Shown here: one piece after another, positions 15,761 to 23,887 of the stretch
How positions within the stretch are numbered: the first letter of the stretch is position 1
How the letters are laid out: each line of letters opens with the position of its first letter
NCBI GenBank assembly: GCA_035384605.1
Contig: DAOOIV010000071.1
Coordinates: forward strand, 1 to 28,701
Length of the DNA: 28,701 nucleotides
Direction: 5' to 3'
Origin: Phycisphaerae bacterium
Lineage (GTDB): Bacteria > Planctomycetota > Phycisphaerae > UBA1845 > PWPN01
Made by a program: the position numbers and the translations under genes
The notes under the pieces: generated by a model
What the model saw: only the letters and a program-made list of their open reading frames with translations
Told to the model about the DNA's origin: nothing
Database searches by the model: none

Positions 15761-17189
15761 ATCTTCTCGACCTCAGCGGATCGGCAATCAGGGCCTCGAT
15801 GGGCGAGAGCTTTGGGCCGGTGTTCTCTGTCGAAGCTGCGGGGGTCTCTTGGCCGGTGGAGGCCTCTTCGGAGGTGGTCTTGCCCTCGCCGGTCGGGGCG
15901 GCATCAGGAGCCGCGACCACCGCTGTCTTATCGGCGGGCAGACCTGCCGGCCGGGTGGTGACGGGGCGGAAATCGGCCTCTTTGAGAGGGGCCGCGTTCG
16001 CCGGCCTCAGGCAGCGAACCTCCCCACGCGCGGACGTCAGAAAGATCGCATCGTTGAGCGGATTACTCAGGCCGTCGAGGCCGGGAACTGGAGGCTCGAC
16101 GGTGGTCAACGTCTCGCCCGTCTCGGGACGAACAAAGCGTATGCTGCCGTTTTCGGCCAGCAGAGCCACCCGGCCGGGCCACTCGGCCAGGAATCGCCGG
16201 ACACCCGTGGCCGTCCAGTTCGGCCATCTGAGTTCCTTGCCGACGCGCTGGAGCTTGTCTCCCTCGAGGGCGACGTAGACGCTTTCACTCGTGACGATGG
16301 GTCCTTCCACGGGCACTGCAGGAAGGAGGAACCCGCGCGAGTAGCCTTCCAATCGTTCATGGCCGTCGGCCAGATCCAGAACGTGCAACCGGGGACCGCT
16401 GGTGACGACATAAAGGGCTTGTTCGTCGGCCGCCACCCATCCGAGGGGGCGGGCATTCAGTTCCGCAGTAAAAACGGTTCTCCGGGTGTCGATTTCGGTG
16501 GCCGCTACCGTCCCGTTGTAATCCGCCAGCACCAACAGGTCTTTCTCAGGAATACACAAGGGGGGCAGGACGATATCCGCGTCGATGCCTACCTGGTAAT
16601 TCTGGATGTCACGCGAGATGCTGTAGCGGCGAATTCTCTTTCGCGGAGCGGCCTGGAAAACGTGGTCGCCGTTTGCCACCACAGGGCTGATCGGCCCGGC
16701 CCACAGGTGGACCGGCCCGACCGGCCGGAGTTCGGTGTCGCCATTGTCAAGGCGGTGGGGCCGGCGAAATTGCGAGCCGGTGGCCGGGTCAAGGAAGACC
16801 GCCCGATCACGGATCGTAAAGACCATCGCGCGCAGGTCGCCATCCTGATAAACGGTCGGAGGAAAAAGGTTGGACAGGGGCTCTGCCATCGGTTGGGTCC
16901 AGAGGTGAGTTCCCTTGTCTGCGGCAAAGACCCGAACGGAGCCGTCGGAACCGATTGCGACAAGATAGGCATCGACCAGATGCCAAGCCTGGATCTTGTC
17001 GACGTGCCTCACTGGGACGACTGCCTGCCAAGCCTGCCGGACCCCGGCGGCCAGCCATGAATCCGGCAGCCGGCCCTCGATGGCCGCGGCAGCCAAGCTC
17101 CAAGACGGTCGTGCAGCCAAGGCCAAGACCGCCACCGTTGCCCAAGACCAATAGCCCGGCCCCGGCCGGTAAAGCTTCTGACCGCTCAT
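15759..17189 (-). CDS. Exported PQQ-type beta-propeller repeat protein
   Basis: A 476-residue protein. Residues 14-34 form a hydrophobic export or anchor segment (WATVAVLALAARPSWSLAAAA). The body has repeated propeller-type blades with the pattern small-hydrophobic strands then D-x-x-x-G: VAIGSDGSVRVFAADKGTHLW, VFLDPATGSQFRRPH, LHVLDLADGHERLEG, IRFVRPETGETLTTV and EVRCLRPANAAPL. The last 70 residues are a Thr/Ala/Glu-rich linker ending in basic DPLRSRR. Such PQQ-like propellers act as binding scaffolds in the cell envelope; there is no sign of a PQQ dehydrogenase active site. ATG 17189 follows GGAGC at six bases. Ligand and function unknown. Confidence 0.75.
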   Translation of the reverse strand: MSGQKLYRPGPGYWSWATVAVLALAARPSWSLAAAAIEGRLPDSWLAAGVRQAWQAVVPVRHVDKIQAWHLVDAYLVAIGSDGSVRVFAADKGTHLWTQPMAEPLSNLFPPTVYQDGDLRAMVFTIRDRAVFLDPATGSQFRRPHRLDNGDTELRPVGPVHLWAGPISPVVANGDHVFQAAPRKRIRRYSISRDIQNYQVGIDADIVLPPLCIPEKDLLVLADYNGTVAATEIDTRRTVFTAELNARPLGWVAADEQALYVVTSGPRLHVLDLADGHERLEGYSRGFLLPAVPVEGPIVTSESVYVALEGDKLQRVGKELRWPNWTATGVRRFLAEWPGRVALLAENGSIRFVRPETGETLTTVEPPVPGLDGLSNPLNDAIFLTSARGEVRCLRPANAAPLKEADFRPVTTRPAGLPADKTAVVAAPDAAPTGEGKTTSEEASTGQETPAASTENTGPKLSPIEALIADPLRSRR

Positions 17190-17914
17190 GTATGGCTCCT
17201 GTGAATCCGTGGAAGGTCCTCGTCGGCCCCGATGGTATTCAACCGTGAGCCGAGAGAGCGGTCAAGAGCAAAACGGCCCGACGTACGGTTCAGTTGGTCG
17301 CGGCGTGGGGGGGCTGGCGCCGGTTCGAGGGGGAGAAGGCCTGGGGGGGACGCCGGCGTGCCGGCTCCGAGCCAGTGTCCTGAGGCCTTTCCGATGCGGT
17401 CCTGCCAGCCCGGAACGCGGAGCGGCCGCCGTATCACCCAGAGCGGGAAGCCTCGGCCCACCCGGCCCGGCCAGGAGCATGGGACGGTCAACCTGCGTGG
17501 GTCGGGAACGCATTCGGCTGGGCTATGCGGTGGGCGTCACGGAGGGGTGTCCGCCTGTGGAGGCCTGGGGAACCGAACACACGAGGAGACAAGGCAGGAA
17601 GGGTGCCCCGCCCCGGCCGTCATGGAGCTATCTGAGATGGGGGCCTATGGGCCTTGCAAACTCTTTCCACGCAGATATGCTATGGGTTGTAGTGGATCAG
17701 GAGGTAAGGATCACTCCGACCGGGCCGGCTGGCGGAGCCGGCACACACAGTCCGGTCAAAACGCTGGCGGCAGATGCCGTCGGCTCGCCTGGGATCAAGC
17801 GTTCCGGCCCGGCGGCCGGCAACGACGCGGGATGCGGCGCGATCCCTCTCTACCGGTGGCCTCGGGCGTGAGAGGCCTGGTGGAACCATCAACGCGAAGG
17901 TAGGAGCCCGGCCT
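17190..17914. other. 725-bp intergenic region with no supported gene
   Basis: Divergent spacer between the PQQ-propeller gene and the coiled-coil gene of the mre locus. The left 450 bp is very GC-rich. Forward open frames here are rich in Arg, Gly and Pro and have no ribosome site, so I do not call them. The right 260 bp contains a candidate promoter (17654-17681) and a leader of about 225 nt with a perfect 7-bp hairpin, GCCGGCT/AGCCGGC, at 17724-17742. No known structured RNA was recognised. Confidence 0.5.
17654..17681 (+). promoter_or_regulatory. Candidate sigma-70 promoter for the mre-locus operon
   Basis: TTGCAA (17654-17659), 16 bases, then TATGCT (17676-17681). Transcription would begin near 17688, giving a leader of roughly 225 nt before the TTG start at 17915. 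Confidence 0.4.
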
Positions 17915-18805
17915 TTGACCCCTGTAACCAAGATATTTGTCGTTCTGGTGTGTTTATTTGCCTTCATCTTCACACCGCTGACCATCGGTTTTGTCGCCCA
18001 GAGCTACCACTGGAAGGCGCTCGCAACGCAATACCAGGAGAACATGTCCACGATGGTAGCAACGGAGCGGGCGGCGTTGGCCTCGGCCGCCAGCGCGGTC
18101 AGCCATTACCAGGCCCAGCGTGAAAATGACCGGCTGCAGATGCAGTCGCTCTCGAACGACATTTCAAGGCTGGAACAGAGAATCGAGCAGCTTATTAACG
18201 AGAAGGAAGCGTGCGACGCCAGCCGAGCCAGTTGGGAGAGCTCGGCCCAGACGCTTTCTGCCCAACTGAAGGTCATTAATAACCACAATCAGGCTCTCAT
18301 TGAGGAGAACAGCCGCCTGACCAAGAGCGAACAGGATCTCCGGGCCCGGAATCTCAGTCTGCAGGATCGGGTCGAGGAGCTGAGCGCGAACAGTGTCACG
18401 CTGGCCCAGCAGTTGCGTCAGAAGATCGAGGAACTGACGGCGGTGAGGCAGGAGAACGATGAGCTCCGTCAAAGCCTCCAATTGGGCAAGGCTCGTGAGG
18501 CGCTGACGTCAGCCGCTCAGCCACCGGCCAAGGCAGGGATTCCGACGAAGGTCAGTGAAATCCGCGGTTCGGTCACGGAGGTTCGACTGAACGAAGGCTT
18601 GGCCAGCATCGACGTTGGCAGCACGGCGGGAGTCGCCGAAGGGATGGTTATGGCCGTCGTTCGTGACGGCGACTACATCTGCGACTTGATCATTACGGAC
18701 AAGGTCGATCCGACGCAATCAGTAGGCAAGATCGCCGTGCAGGGCAGCAAGCAGATTCGTCCTGGCGACACGGTGATTGACGAACGGAGCCTGATGGCCC
18801 GCTGA
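17915..18805 (+). CDS. Membrane-anchored coiled-coil protein with MreC-like C-terminal domain
   Basis: A 296-residue protein starting at TTG 17915, chosen because AGGAG lies eight bases upstream and the hydrophobic helix follows at once. Residues 6-29 span the membrane (IFVVLVCLFAFIFTPLTIGF). Residues 65-195 are a long Glu/Gln/Leu-rich coiled coil. After an Ala/Pro linker, residues 212-292 form a beta-rich domain with ASIDVGSTAGVAEGMVMAVV and VGKIAVQGSKQIRPGDTVI, recalling the barrel of MreC (IDxGSxxGVxxGM). The anchor-coil-barrel order is also that of MreC. It lies before a small membrane protein gene and mreB, so a role in the elongation machinery or cell envelope is inferred. Confidence 0.7.
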   Translation: MTPVTKIFVVLVCLFAFIFTPLTIGFVAQSYHWKALATQYQENMSTMVATERAALASAASAVSHYQAQRENDRLQMQSLSNDISRLEQRIEQLINEKEACDASRASWESSAQTLSAQLKVINNHNQALIEENSRLTKSEQDLRARNLSLQDRVEELSANSVTLAQQLRQKIEELTAVRQENDELRQSLQLGKAREALTSAAQPPAKAGIPTKVSEIRGSVTEVRLNEGLASIDVGSTAGVAEGMVMAVVRDGDYICDLIITDKVDPTQSVGKIAVQGSKQIRPGDTVIDERSLMAR

Positions 18806-18834
18806 GCAACCGGCTCGGCACAGGGGAAACCGCT

Positions 18835-18996
18835 ATGGCCCAACTGAGTCCCACAGGTCCGAGAGTCCCGCCGCAGAACGATCTGTACACGTTTCATCTG
18901 ATCGTGGCGGCGGCGTTGTTGCTGGTTGGAATCATCTATGTAGCGGTCCAGACGGTGAGCTATTTCGGCACCTTCCTTCCCCCGTCAGGCGGCTAA
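18835..18996 (+). CDS. 53-residue single-pass membrane protein in the mre locus
   Basis: A short gene 29 bp after the coiled-coil gene, with GGGGA seven bases before ATG 18835. The product has a polar, Pro-rich N-terminus (about 16 residues), one transmembrane helix (about 20-42: FHLIVAAALLLVGIIYVAVQ) and a short tail ending PPSGG. The strong ribosome site, close spacing and clean topology support a real gene. No family is recognised. It is probably co-transcribed with the coiled-coil protein and may be its membrane partner. Confidence 0.65.
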   Translation: MAQLSPTGPRVPPQNDLYTFHLIVAAALLLVGIIYVAVQTVSYFGTFLPPSGG

Positions 18997-19126
18997 CGGA
19001 CCGCCTCAGTCTCTAGGTTTATTCTTGGTGGGCGAATCGGCGCGGGCAGACGGAAAGTCGCCACCTGTATAAGGGGGCTGCCAACCCGGAATTCGGGATG
19101 GGTAAGGGCGTCCGAAAAGATGAGCA

Positions 19127-19155
19127 TTCGCAAGAAAAGTATCTACGGTTACAAT
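19127..19155 (+). promoter_or_regulatory. Candidate mreB promoter
   Basis: TTCGCA (19127-19132), 17 bases, TACAAT (19150-19155). It would give mreB its own transcript starting near 19162 with a leader of about 110 nt, independent of the upstream operon. Confidence 0.45.
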
Positions 19156-19273
19156 ACCTGGCGAACCGATGAAGCCTCTGGGACGCCGGCGGGGGCGTGC
19201 AAGGGGGCGAGCGGGAATTCCGCACCTTCACTGTTCCAGGCCGGCAAACCAAGACGAAAAGGATGACTTGGCT

Positions 19274-20323
19274 GTGCTAAACTCACTTCTCGGCTTGTTC
19301 AGTATGGATATGGGTATCGATCTGGGTACCTGCAACACGCTGGTGTGCGTCCGCGGCCAGGGCGTGGTCTTGAATGAGCCATCGGTAGTGGCGGTCAAGA
19401 AAGGCACCAACAGGGTGCTCAAGGACGGAACGGCCGTCGGGAACGTGGCGAAGGAAATGATCGGCAAGACGCCGGGGACCATCACGGCGATCCGGCCGTT
19501 GATGGACGGCGTCATCGCGGATTTCGACATCACGGAGGCGATGCTCAGCTATTTCATTCGGAAGGTTCATGGTCGCAGATCCTTTGTCATGCCTCGGGTG
19601 GTGATCGCCGTACCTTCGGGCATCACGGCGGTGGAGAAACGAGCGGTCTACAACTCAGCGGAGCGGGCGGGTGCCCGGCGCGTGTACCTGGTTCCGGAGC
19701 CCAAGGCCGCCGCGATCGGTGCCGGGCTTCCGGTTGCCGAGCCGCGAGCATCGATGATCATCGACATCGGCGGCGGCACGACGGAAGTGGCGATTCTGAC
19801 GCTGGCGGACATCAGCGTGTGCGAGTCGATCCGTGTGGCCGGCGACGACATGGATGCGGCGATTGTGAACTACATGAAGCGCACTTACAACCTGATGATC
19901 GGGCCGCAAACCGCCGAGCGAATCAAGATCGAGATCGGCTCGGTGGCCGAGACCGACCAGGAACTGACGATGGAAGTTCGCGGGCGTGACATGATCAGCG
20001 GTTTGCCTCGCAAGACCTTTGTCAGCAGCGAGGAAGTCCGAGAGGCCTTGAAGGAGCCGGTGGGGTTGATCGTCGAATCGGTCGTGCGGTCATTGGAGAA
20101 AGCCGAACCCGAACTGGCGGCGGACCTTGTGGAAGACGGGATCTGGCTGGCGGGAGGCGGGGCCCTGCTGCGAGGGTTGGATCAAGTAATCAACCAAGCC
20201 ACCGGCTTGAAGGTGCAGATATGCGAGGACCCGCTGACGTGCGTGGCTCGCGGGACGAGCATCTTCCTTGAGAATCTGAACGAATGGAAGGATACGATGG
20301 AGTCCGATGAGGACGATCTCTGA
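19274..20323 (+). CDS. mreB: Rod-shape-determining actin homologue MreB
   Basis: A 349-residue bacterial actin that polymerises on the inner membrane and directs the cell-wall elongation machinery. The phosphate 1 loop is MDMGIDLGTCNTLVCVRG (11-28). VVIAVPSGITAVEKRAVY, VYLVPEPKAAAIGAGLPV and the phosphate 2 loop MIIDIGGGTTEVAIL follow, and the adenosine motif is IWLAGGGALLRGLD. Length is typical. I chose GTG 19274 because MLNSLLGLFSMDMG fits the family start. TTG 19268 is nearly as good given AGGA a few bases upstream. An upstream in-frame ATG at 19169 adds Arg-rich sequence unlike MreB. mreC follows after 227 bp, but no mreD is seen. Confidence 0.95.
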   Translation: MLNSLLGLFSMDMGIDLGTCNTLVCVRGQGVVLNEPSVVAVKKGTNRVLKDGTAVGNVAKEMIGKTPGTITAIRPLMDGVIADFDITEAMLSYFIRKVHGRRSFVMPRVVIAVPSGITAVEKRAVYNSAERAGARRVYLVPEPKAAAIGAGLPVAEPRASMIIDIGGGTTEVAILTLADISVCESIRVAGDDMDAAIVNYMKRTYNLMIGPQTAERIKIEIGSVAETDQELTMEVRGRDMISGLPRKTFVSSEEVREALKEPVGLIVESVVRSLEKAEPELAADLVEDGIWLAGGGALLRGLDQVINQATGLKVQICEDPLTCVARGTSIFLENLNEWKDTMESDEDDL

Positions 20324-20550
20324 TCGCGGACGTATCCCTCCGGCTTTGAGTACATCCTGAAACAACCGGGGACGGGACAGCGTAGAACGGGTTTTGGCCC
20401 CTTCGACAGCCCGTCAAGATGGCGGTTGTTCTCGAAGTTTTGGGACAGAGAGTCAGGTGTTCAGATCATCGATGGCCCGGCGCGACCCCGCACCGCGGCC
20501 ATTGTTCCATGGGGACTGCGGGAACCGGCCGCCGCCGGTCGCGAGCTGCG

Positions 20551-21516
20551 ATGCGATTCTTGGAAGACCACCGCGTTCCAAAGCCTGTTTTCTTCGGGCT
20601 GCTCATGGCCGTCTCGTTGATCACGACCATGCTCCCGACGGAGACGCTCTCGCGGCTTCGGAGTCTGGCTCAACCGCTGGGACTCCCCCAATGGCTGATG
20701 CAGACGGCCACACTCGAAACGCATCGGACGGCCATGACGCTGATCAGTCGGAACGTTCCTGTCGACCAATACCAGCAGTTGGAGATCGAGCGAGATGCTT
20801 TGCTGAGTGAAATCGCGACGCTCCGCTATCAGAATACTCAACTGCAGGCGACCGTGACGGAGCTGGCCAACGTGCGCGGTATGGGGTTTCCCCGTCAGGG
20901 AACGCTTATTCCTGCTCGCGTGCTTGCCATGGATGCCGCCCCGGGTCGCGACACGATGCTGGCGGGCAAAGGCAGTCTGCAGAAGGTCGAGAAGGGCGAC
21001 TGGGTGGTCTCAAGCCTGACGGTCGGAGCCGGGGTCAATGAAGGCGTGAAGCCCCAATCTCACGTGCTCGGCCGCCAGTGCCTGATCGGCTGGGTAGACC
21101 AGACAAACCTGCTGACTTCGCGGGTCATTCTGCTCAGCGACAAGCTGGCCGGCAAGTCGCGACCAAGAAGGGTGCTGATCCATCCGGCAGATTCTTCCAG
21201 TCGTCCTTCGGAGGTTCAGCCGGAGGTGTTCGTTCTGGAGCCGTACGGCGGCGGGCGCATGATCATTCGCGATATTCCCCGCCGGATGGTGGATGCCGGT
21301 CAGATTCAGGTCGGCGACCTTGTCACCTCCGCACCGGACGACACCCGCCTGCCGCTCGCCGTGGTTATCGGGCCCATCGAGGATCTTCAAGCCAACCGGG
21401 ACAAGCCGATCTGTTTCGACGCCCTGGTGCGACACATGATCGACCCGGCAAGTCTCAGTGAAGTCATCATCGTGGACAGTTCCCAGCCGGATTCCTTGCC
21501 CATACCCTCCCCTTAA
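20551..21516 (+). CDS. mreC: Rod-shape-determining protein MreC
   Basis: A 321-residue membrane-anchored periplasmic protein that links MreB to the peptidoglycan synthases. Residues 12-30 form the transmembrane helix (PVFFGLLMAVSLITTMLP). Residues 72-108 are the coiled coil (LEIERDALLSEIATLRYQNTQ). The rest is the two-barrel region, with TLIPARVLAMDAAPGRDTMLAGKG, VEKGDWVVSS, CLIGWVDQTNLLTSRVILLSD and IQVGDLVTSAPDD. ATG 20551 begins directly before the anchor; upstream codons in frame back to 20419 are Arg-rich and non-homologous. Only a weak GAG precedes it. The sequence is diverged, but position behind mreB and domain order support the name. Confidence 0.8.
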   Translation: MRFLEDHRVPKPVFFGLLMAVSLITTMLPTETLSRLRSLAQPLGLPQWLMQTATLETHRTAMTLISRNVPVDQYQQLEIERDALLSEIATLRYQNTQLQATVTELANVRGMGFPRQGTLIPARVLAMDAAPGRDTMLAGKGSLQKVEKGDWVVSSLTVGAGVNEGVKPQSHVLGRQCLIGWVDQTNLLTSRVILLSDKLAGKSRPRRVLIHPADSSSRPSEVQPEVFVLEPYGGGRMIIRDIPRRMVDAGQIQVGDLVTSAPDDTRLPLAVVIGPIEDLQANRDKPICFDALVRHMIDPASLSEVIIVDSSQPDSLPIPSP

Positions 21517-21949
21517 CCGAGGCTGCGAGGGTACTTGCGGAAGCCGTCGGGATCAGGGGGTTGGTTATTGGACGCCGATTCGGGACGTCGAGTCGCGGGT
21601 CTTGTGAGCGCCGTCGGTTCGAGCAACCGGCGAGTACTCAAGTATGGTGCATCGCCGGTCGAATCCAGACACGGCAAACAAGGGCACGGGAGTACTGCGC
21701 CCGCATGGCGGTCGGCGACAGCCGTGCCGTTTCGAGTCGGTTTGTTGTGTACCAGCGGGCAAGCCGCCAGAGGCGCCGCCGAATCGGCGGGAGTCGGCAA
21801 GCGAGAAGAGTACTCATGCCGGGTCGGGTTGCGGCGCGATCCCGGGTCCGACGCAGGCATGCAAGCGCCGGCCGATTGCTCGACTCCAGGGAAGCCGAGC
21901 ACCGGTTTATCGGAAACGTATGCGGGAGGGGAATCGGGATAGAGGCCTT
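21517..21949. other. 433-bp region between mreC and the HD-GYP gene
   Basis: No gene is supported. A frame open from 21644 into the HD-GYP gene encodes Arg/Ser/Pro-rich sequence with no ribosome site. The palindrome GAGTACTC occurs at 21632-21639 and again at 21808-21815. GGCAAAC at about 21674 recalls one conserved box of the c-di-GMP-I riboswitch, but the GAAA tetraloop and the second conserved box are missing, so no riboswitch is called. A long leader for the HD-GYP gene is possible. Confidence 0.4.
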
Positions 21950-23200
21950 ATGCCGATTCTCGTTCACGTCGATGAGCTCCAGCCGGGCATGCGCCTGAAG
22001 AGAGCCATCCTGCGCGACAAGCAGGTCATGCTGTCCTGCAACACCCCGCTTGAGGATTGGCAGATCAACTCACTGCGCCGACGCTTTCCCGATCTGACCG
22101 TTCAGATTTGCGATCCCATTCTCGACGAACTGGTCGAGTTTCAGGACGATTCGCACGACCACGAGGTATCGGCCACGGTGAACCGCCAGATCGGCAAGCT
22201 GATGCATCGAGTCCGCGAGATCCTCAGCAGCAAGACGGCACTGGAGGGCTCGGACATCTCCGGCTTGCAGCGTTCCGTGGCCGAAGTCATGCAGTACATC
22301 ATGGATAATCCGGCGGCGGCCGCGGTCCTGACCCGATTCGGCACCGCCGGCGACTATCTGCAGGGGCACGTGGGCAACGTTTTTTACGTCAGCCTGCTGG
22401 TGGGCAACACGATTCGAGACTACATCTTTCGAGAGCGGCAGCGAACCGTCCGCATCGAGACGGCCTGCGTCCGCTACAGCATGAATCTCACGCCATTGGC
22501 GCTGGGCTGTCTGTTCCACGACGTCGGCATGCTGCCGATCGAGCACTTGTATGAGAAAAAGGGGGGGCTTACGCAGGAGGAGCGCAGGCTGATCCGCGAC
22601 CACCCCAACAGGGGGGTCGAGATGCTTCCGCCGAAGCTCGACGCCGTCGCCAAGATGGTGGTCCGGACGCACCATGAGAACATGGATGGGAGCGGATATC
22701 CTCAGGGCGTTCCGGTCGAGAGCCTGCACGTGTTTTCCCGCGTGATTCGGGCCGCGGACGCGCTGGACGCGGCGACGAGCCGGCACATTTACAAGAAGGC
22801 CAGAAGCGCCGCCCGCGTGCTCTGGGAAATGTCGAGCGGGCCATTCAAGGAGCATTATGACCCCCCGATCGTGAAGATCCTGATGGCTTTGGTGCAGCCG
22901 TTTCCGATCGGGGCGAAGGTCAAGCTGAATTGCGAGCGGTACGGGGTCGTGGTGCGCCACAACCGCAAGCACCCTTTCCGTCCGACGATCATCATCGCGT
23001 TCGACGAACTCGGCCGTAAGCTGAAGAAGCGGGACCTCGCTCCTCCGATCGACCTTTCCAAGACGAACGAGGTGCAGATCGTCGAGTTCGAGGGGGACGA
23101 CCTGACCTGCCTGAGCGACGGGGCCGATGGCAGCGTCTGGGGCGTTCCCGAAATCACGCGGGACGAAAAGGAGGACCTTTTCGCGTACTGCTACCCGTAG
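21950..23200 (+). CDS. HD-GYP domain protein, putative cyclic-di-GMP phosphodiesterase
   Basis: A 416-residue soluble protein; ATG 21950 follows AGAGG at the right distance. Residues 1-60 resemble the DUF3391-like N-terminus of such proteins (LQPGMRLKRAILRDKQVMLS). The HD-GYP core carries metal-site candidates His140 (LQGHVGN), His190-Asp191 (FHDVGM), His218 (RDHP), His241-His242 (THHENMDGSGYP) and Asp270. The classical HDxGK lysine is Met194 and the text after GYP is PQGVPVES. The metal ligands look complete, so hydrolysis of cyclic-di-GMP is plausible, but the changed motif leaves doubt. It is the last gene of the forward mre block, converging on the lipoprotein gene 15 bp away. Confidence 0.82.
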   Translation: MPILVHVDELQPGMRLKRAILRDKQVMLSCNTPLEDWQINSLRRRFPDLTVQICDPILDELVEFQDDSHDHEVSATVNRQIGKLMHRVREILSSKTALEGSDISGLQRSVAEVMQYIMDNPAAAAVLTRFGTAGDYLQGHVGNVFYVSLLVGNTIRDYIFRERQRTVRIETACVRYSMNLTPLALGCLFHDVGMLPIEHLYEKKGGLTQEERRLIRDHPNRGVEMLPPKLDAVAKMVVRTHHENMDGSGYPQGVPVESLHVFSRVIRAADALDAATSRHIYKKARSAARVLWEMSSGPFKEHYDPPIVKILMALVQPFPIGAKVKLNCERYGVVVRHNRKHPFRPTIIIAFDELGRKLKKRDLAPPIDLSKTNEVQIVEFEGDDLTCLSDGADGSVWGVPEITRDEKEDLFAYCYP

Positions 23201-23215
23201 GGTGATTCGTGACGG

Positions 23216-23887
23216 TCAATGGGGAGCGCTTGAGGTGGCCGGCACAAGGACGCGCACGGAGGGCTGCGTCAAGGCGATCTCATCGGCAAGGCGATCGAAG
23301 CCGTCGGCCTCGGTCTGTTCAAAGAGCCGCCTGCCCCGGGTCGGGTCGCGAGCGACCACGAACTCGCCAACGATGATCGACATCGGCGCGCGGTACAAGG
23401 GCGGGCCCCAGCCGCCCAGGACCGTGAACTGCTGTTGTCGCACAAGAAGATGGAATCGCCCCTTGAGACGGTCGCCGGCGAGACGCTCGATCACCACGAC
23501 GCCGGAGGTCGACTTTGCCCGGCGGTGGTCGCCCGCGTGTGACTGGAAGAGCCGCATGGTCTGCGGCGTGGCGCGATAGAGCCTTTCGCTTCCCGCCGGC
23601 ACGTCCTCCAGCACGAGCGACATGATCCAGGTGAAATCGAAGTTTTCGTCGAAGAGGGAACGTCCCCGGCGAGCGAGCACGATGTTGAGCGTGCCTTTCT
23701 CGCTCTGCCAGTAGCAGCCCTCATGGGGATCGATCGAGCCGACCAGCGGTTCTCGCTTGTGGATATCGGCGCGCATCAGGGGCAGCATCTGAACCTTTCC
23801 CACCGCGCAGCCGGGAAGACACGTCGCGGTCCAAGCCAAGGCCGAGACCGACAGCAAGACGGATCGGGCTGGAACAGGAATACCCAT
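23216..23887 (-). CDS. Putative lipoprotein, coupled to glyA
   Basis: A 223-residue protein starting at ATG 23887, whose A is the last base of the glyA stop (TGATG). Residues 1-27 are a lipoprotein signal with lipobox LPGC (Cys27). The mature part is beta-rich, with SIDPHEGCYWQSEKGTLNIVLARRG, TWIMSLVLEDVPAGSERLY and GRFHLLVRQQQFTVLGGWGPP; no family is recognised. The stop-start overlap implies translational coupling to glyA, though envelope localisation gives no obvious link to serine metabolism. In-frame codons further upstream lie within glyA and are not used. Confidence 0.75.
   Translation of the reverse strand: MGIPVPARSVLLSVSALAWTATCLPGCAVGKVQMLPLMRADIHKREPLVGSIDPHEGCYWQSEKGTLNIVLARRGRSLFDENFDFTWIMSLVLEDVPAGSERLYRATPQTMRLFQSHAGDHRRAKSTSGVVVIERLAGDRLKGRFHLLVRQQQFTVLGGWGPPLYRAPMSIIVGEFVVARDPTRGRRLFEQTEADGFDRLADEIALTQPSVRVLVPATSSAPH

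Noticed and set aside
17188..17903. Two overlapping forward frames of more than 220 codons in the spacer before the mre locus
   Set aside because: No ribosome site, Arg/Gly/Pro-rich, no hydrophobic core or domain; open by GC bias. Also tested by eye for RNase P, tmRNA and 6S RNA motifs without a match.
20419..20550. N-terminal extension of MreC
   Set aside because: Arg/His-rich and placed before the membrane anchor; MreC proteins start just before that helix.
21611..21632. tRNA-like T arm (GGTTCGA)
   Set aside because: The loop would be five bases and no acceptor, D or anticodon arm can be placed around it.
21660..21730. Possible cyclic-di-GMP-I riboswitch before the HD-GYP gene
   Set aside because: Only a GGCAAAC box matches; the GAAA tetraloop and the GGACGCAAAG box are absent.
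21644..21949. In-frame upstream extension of the HD-GYP protein by 102 residues
   Set aside because: Basic, low-complexity sequence without a ribosome site; ATG 21950 has AGAGG and starts the conserved N-terminus.
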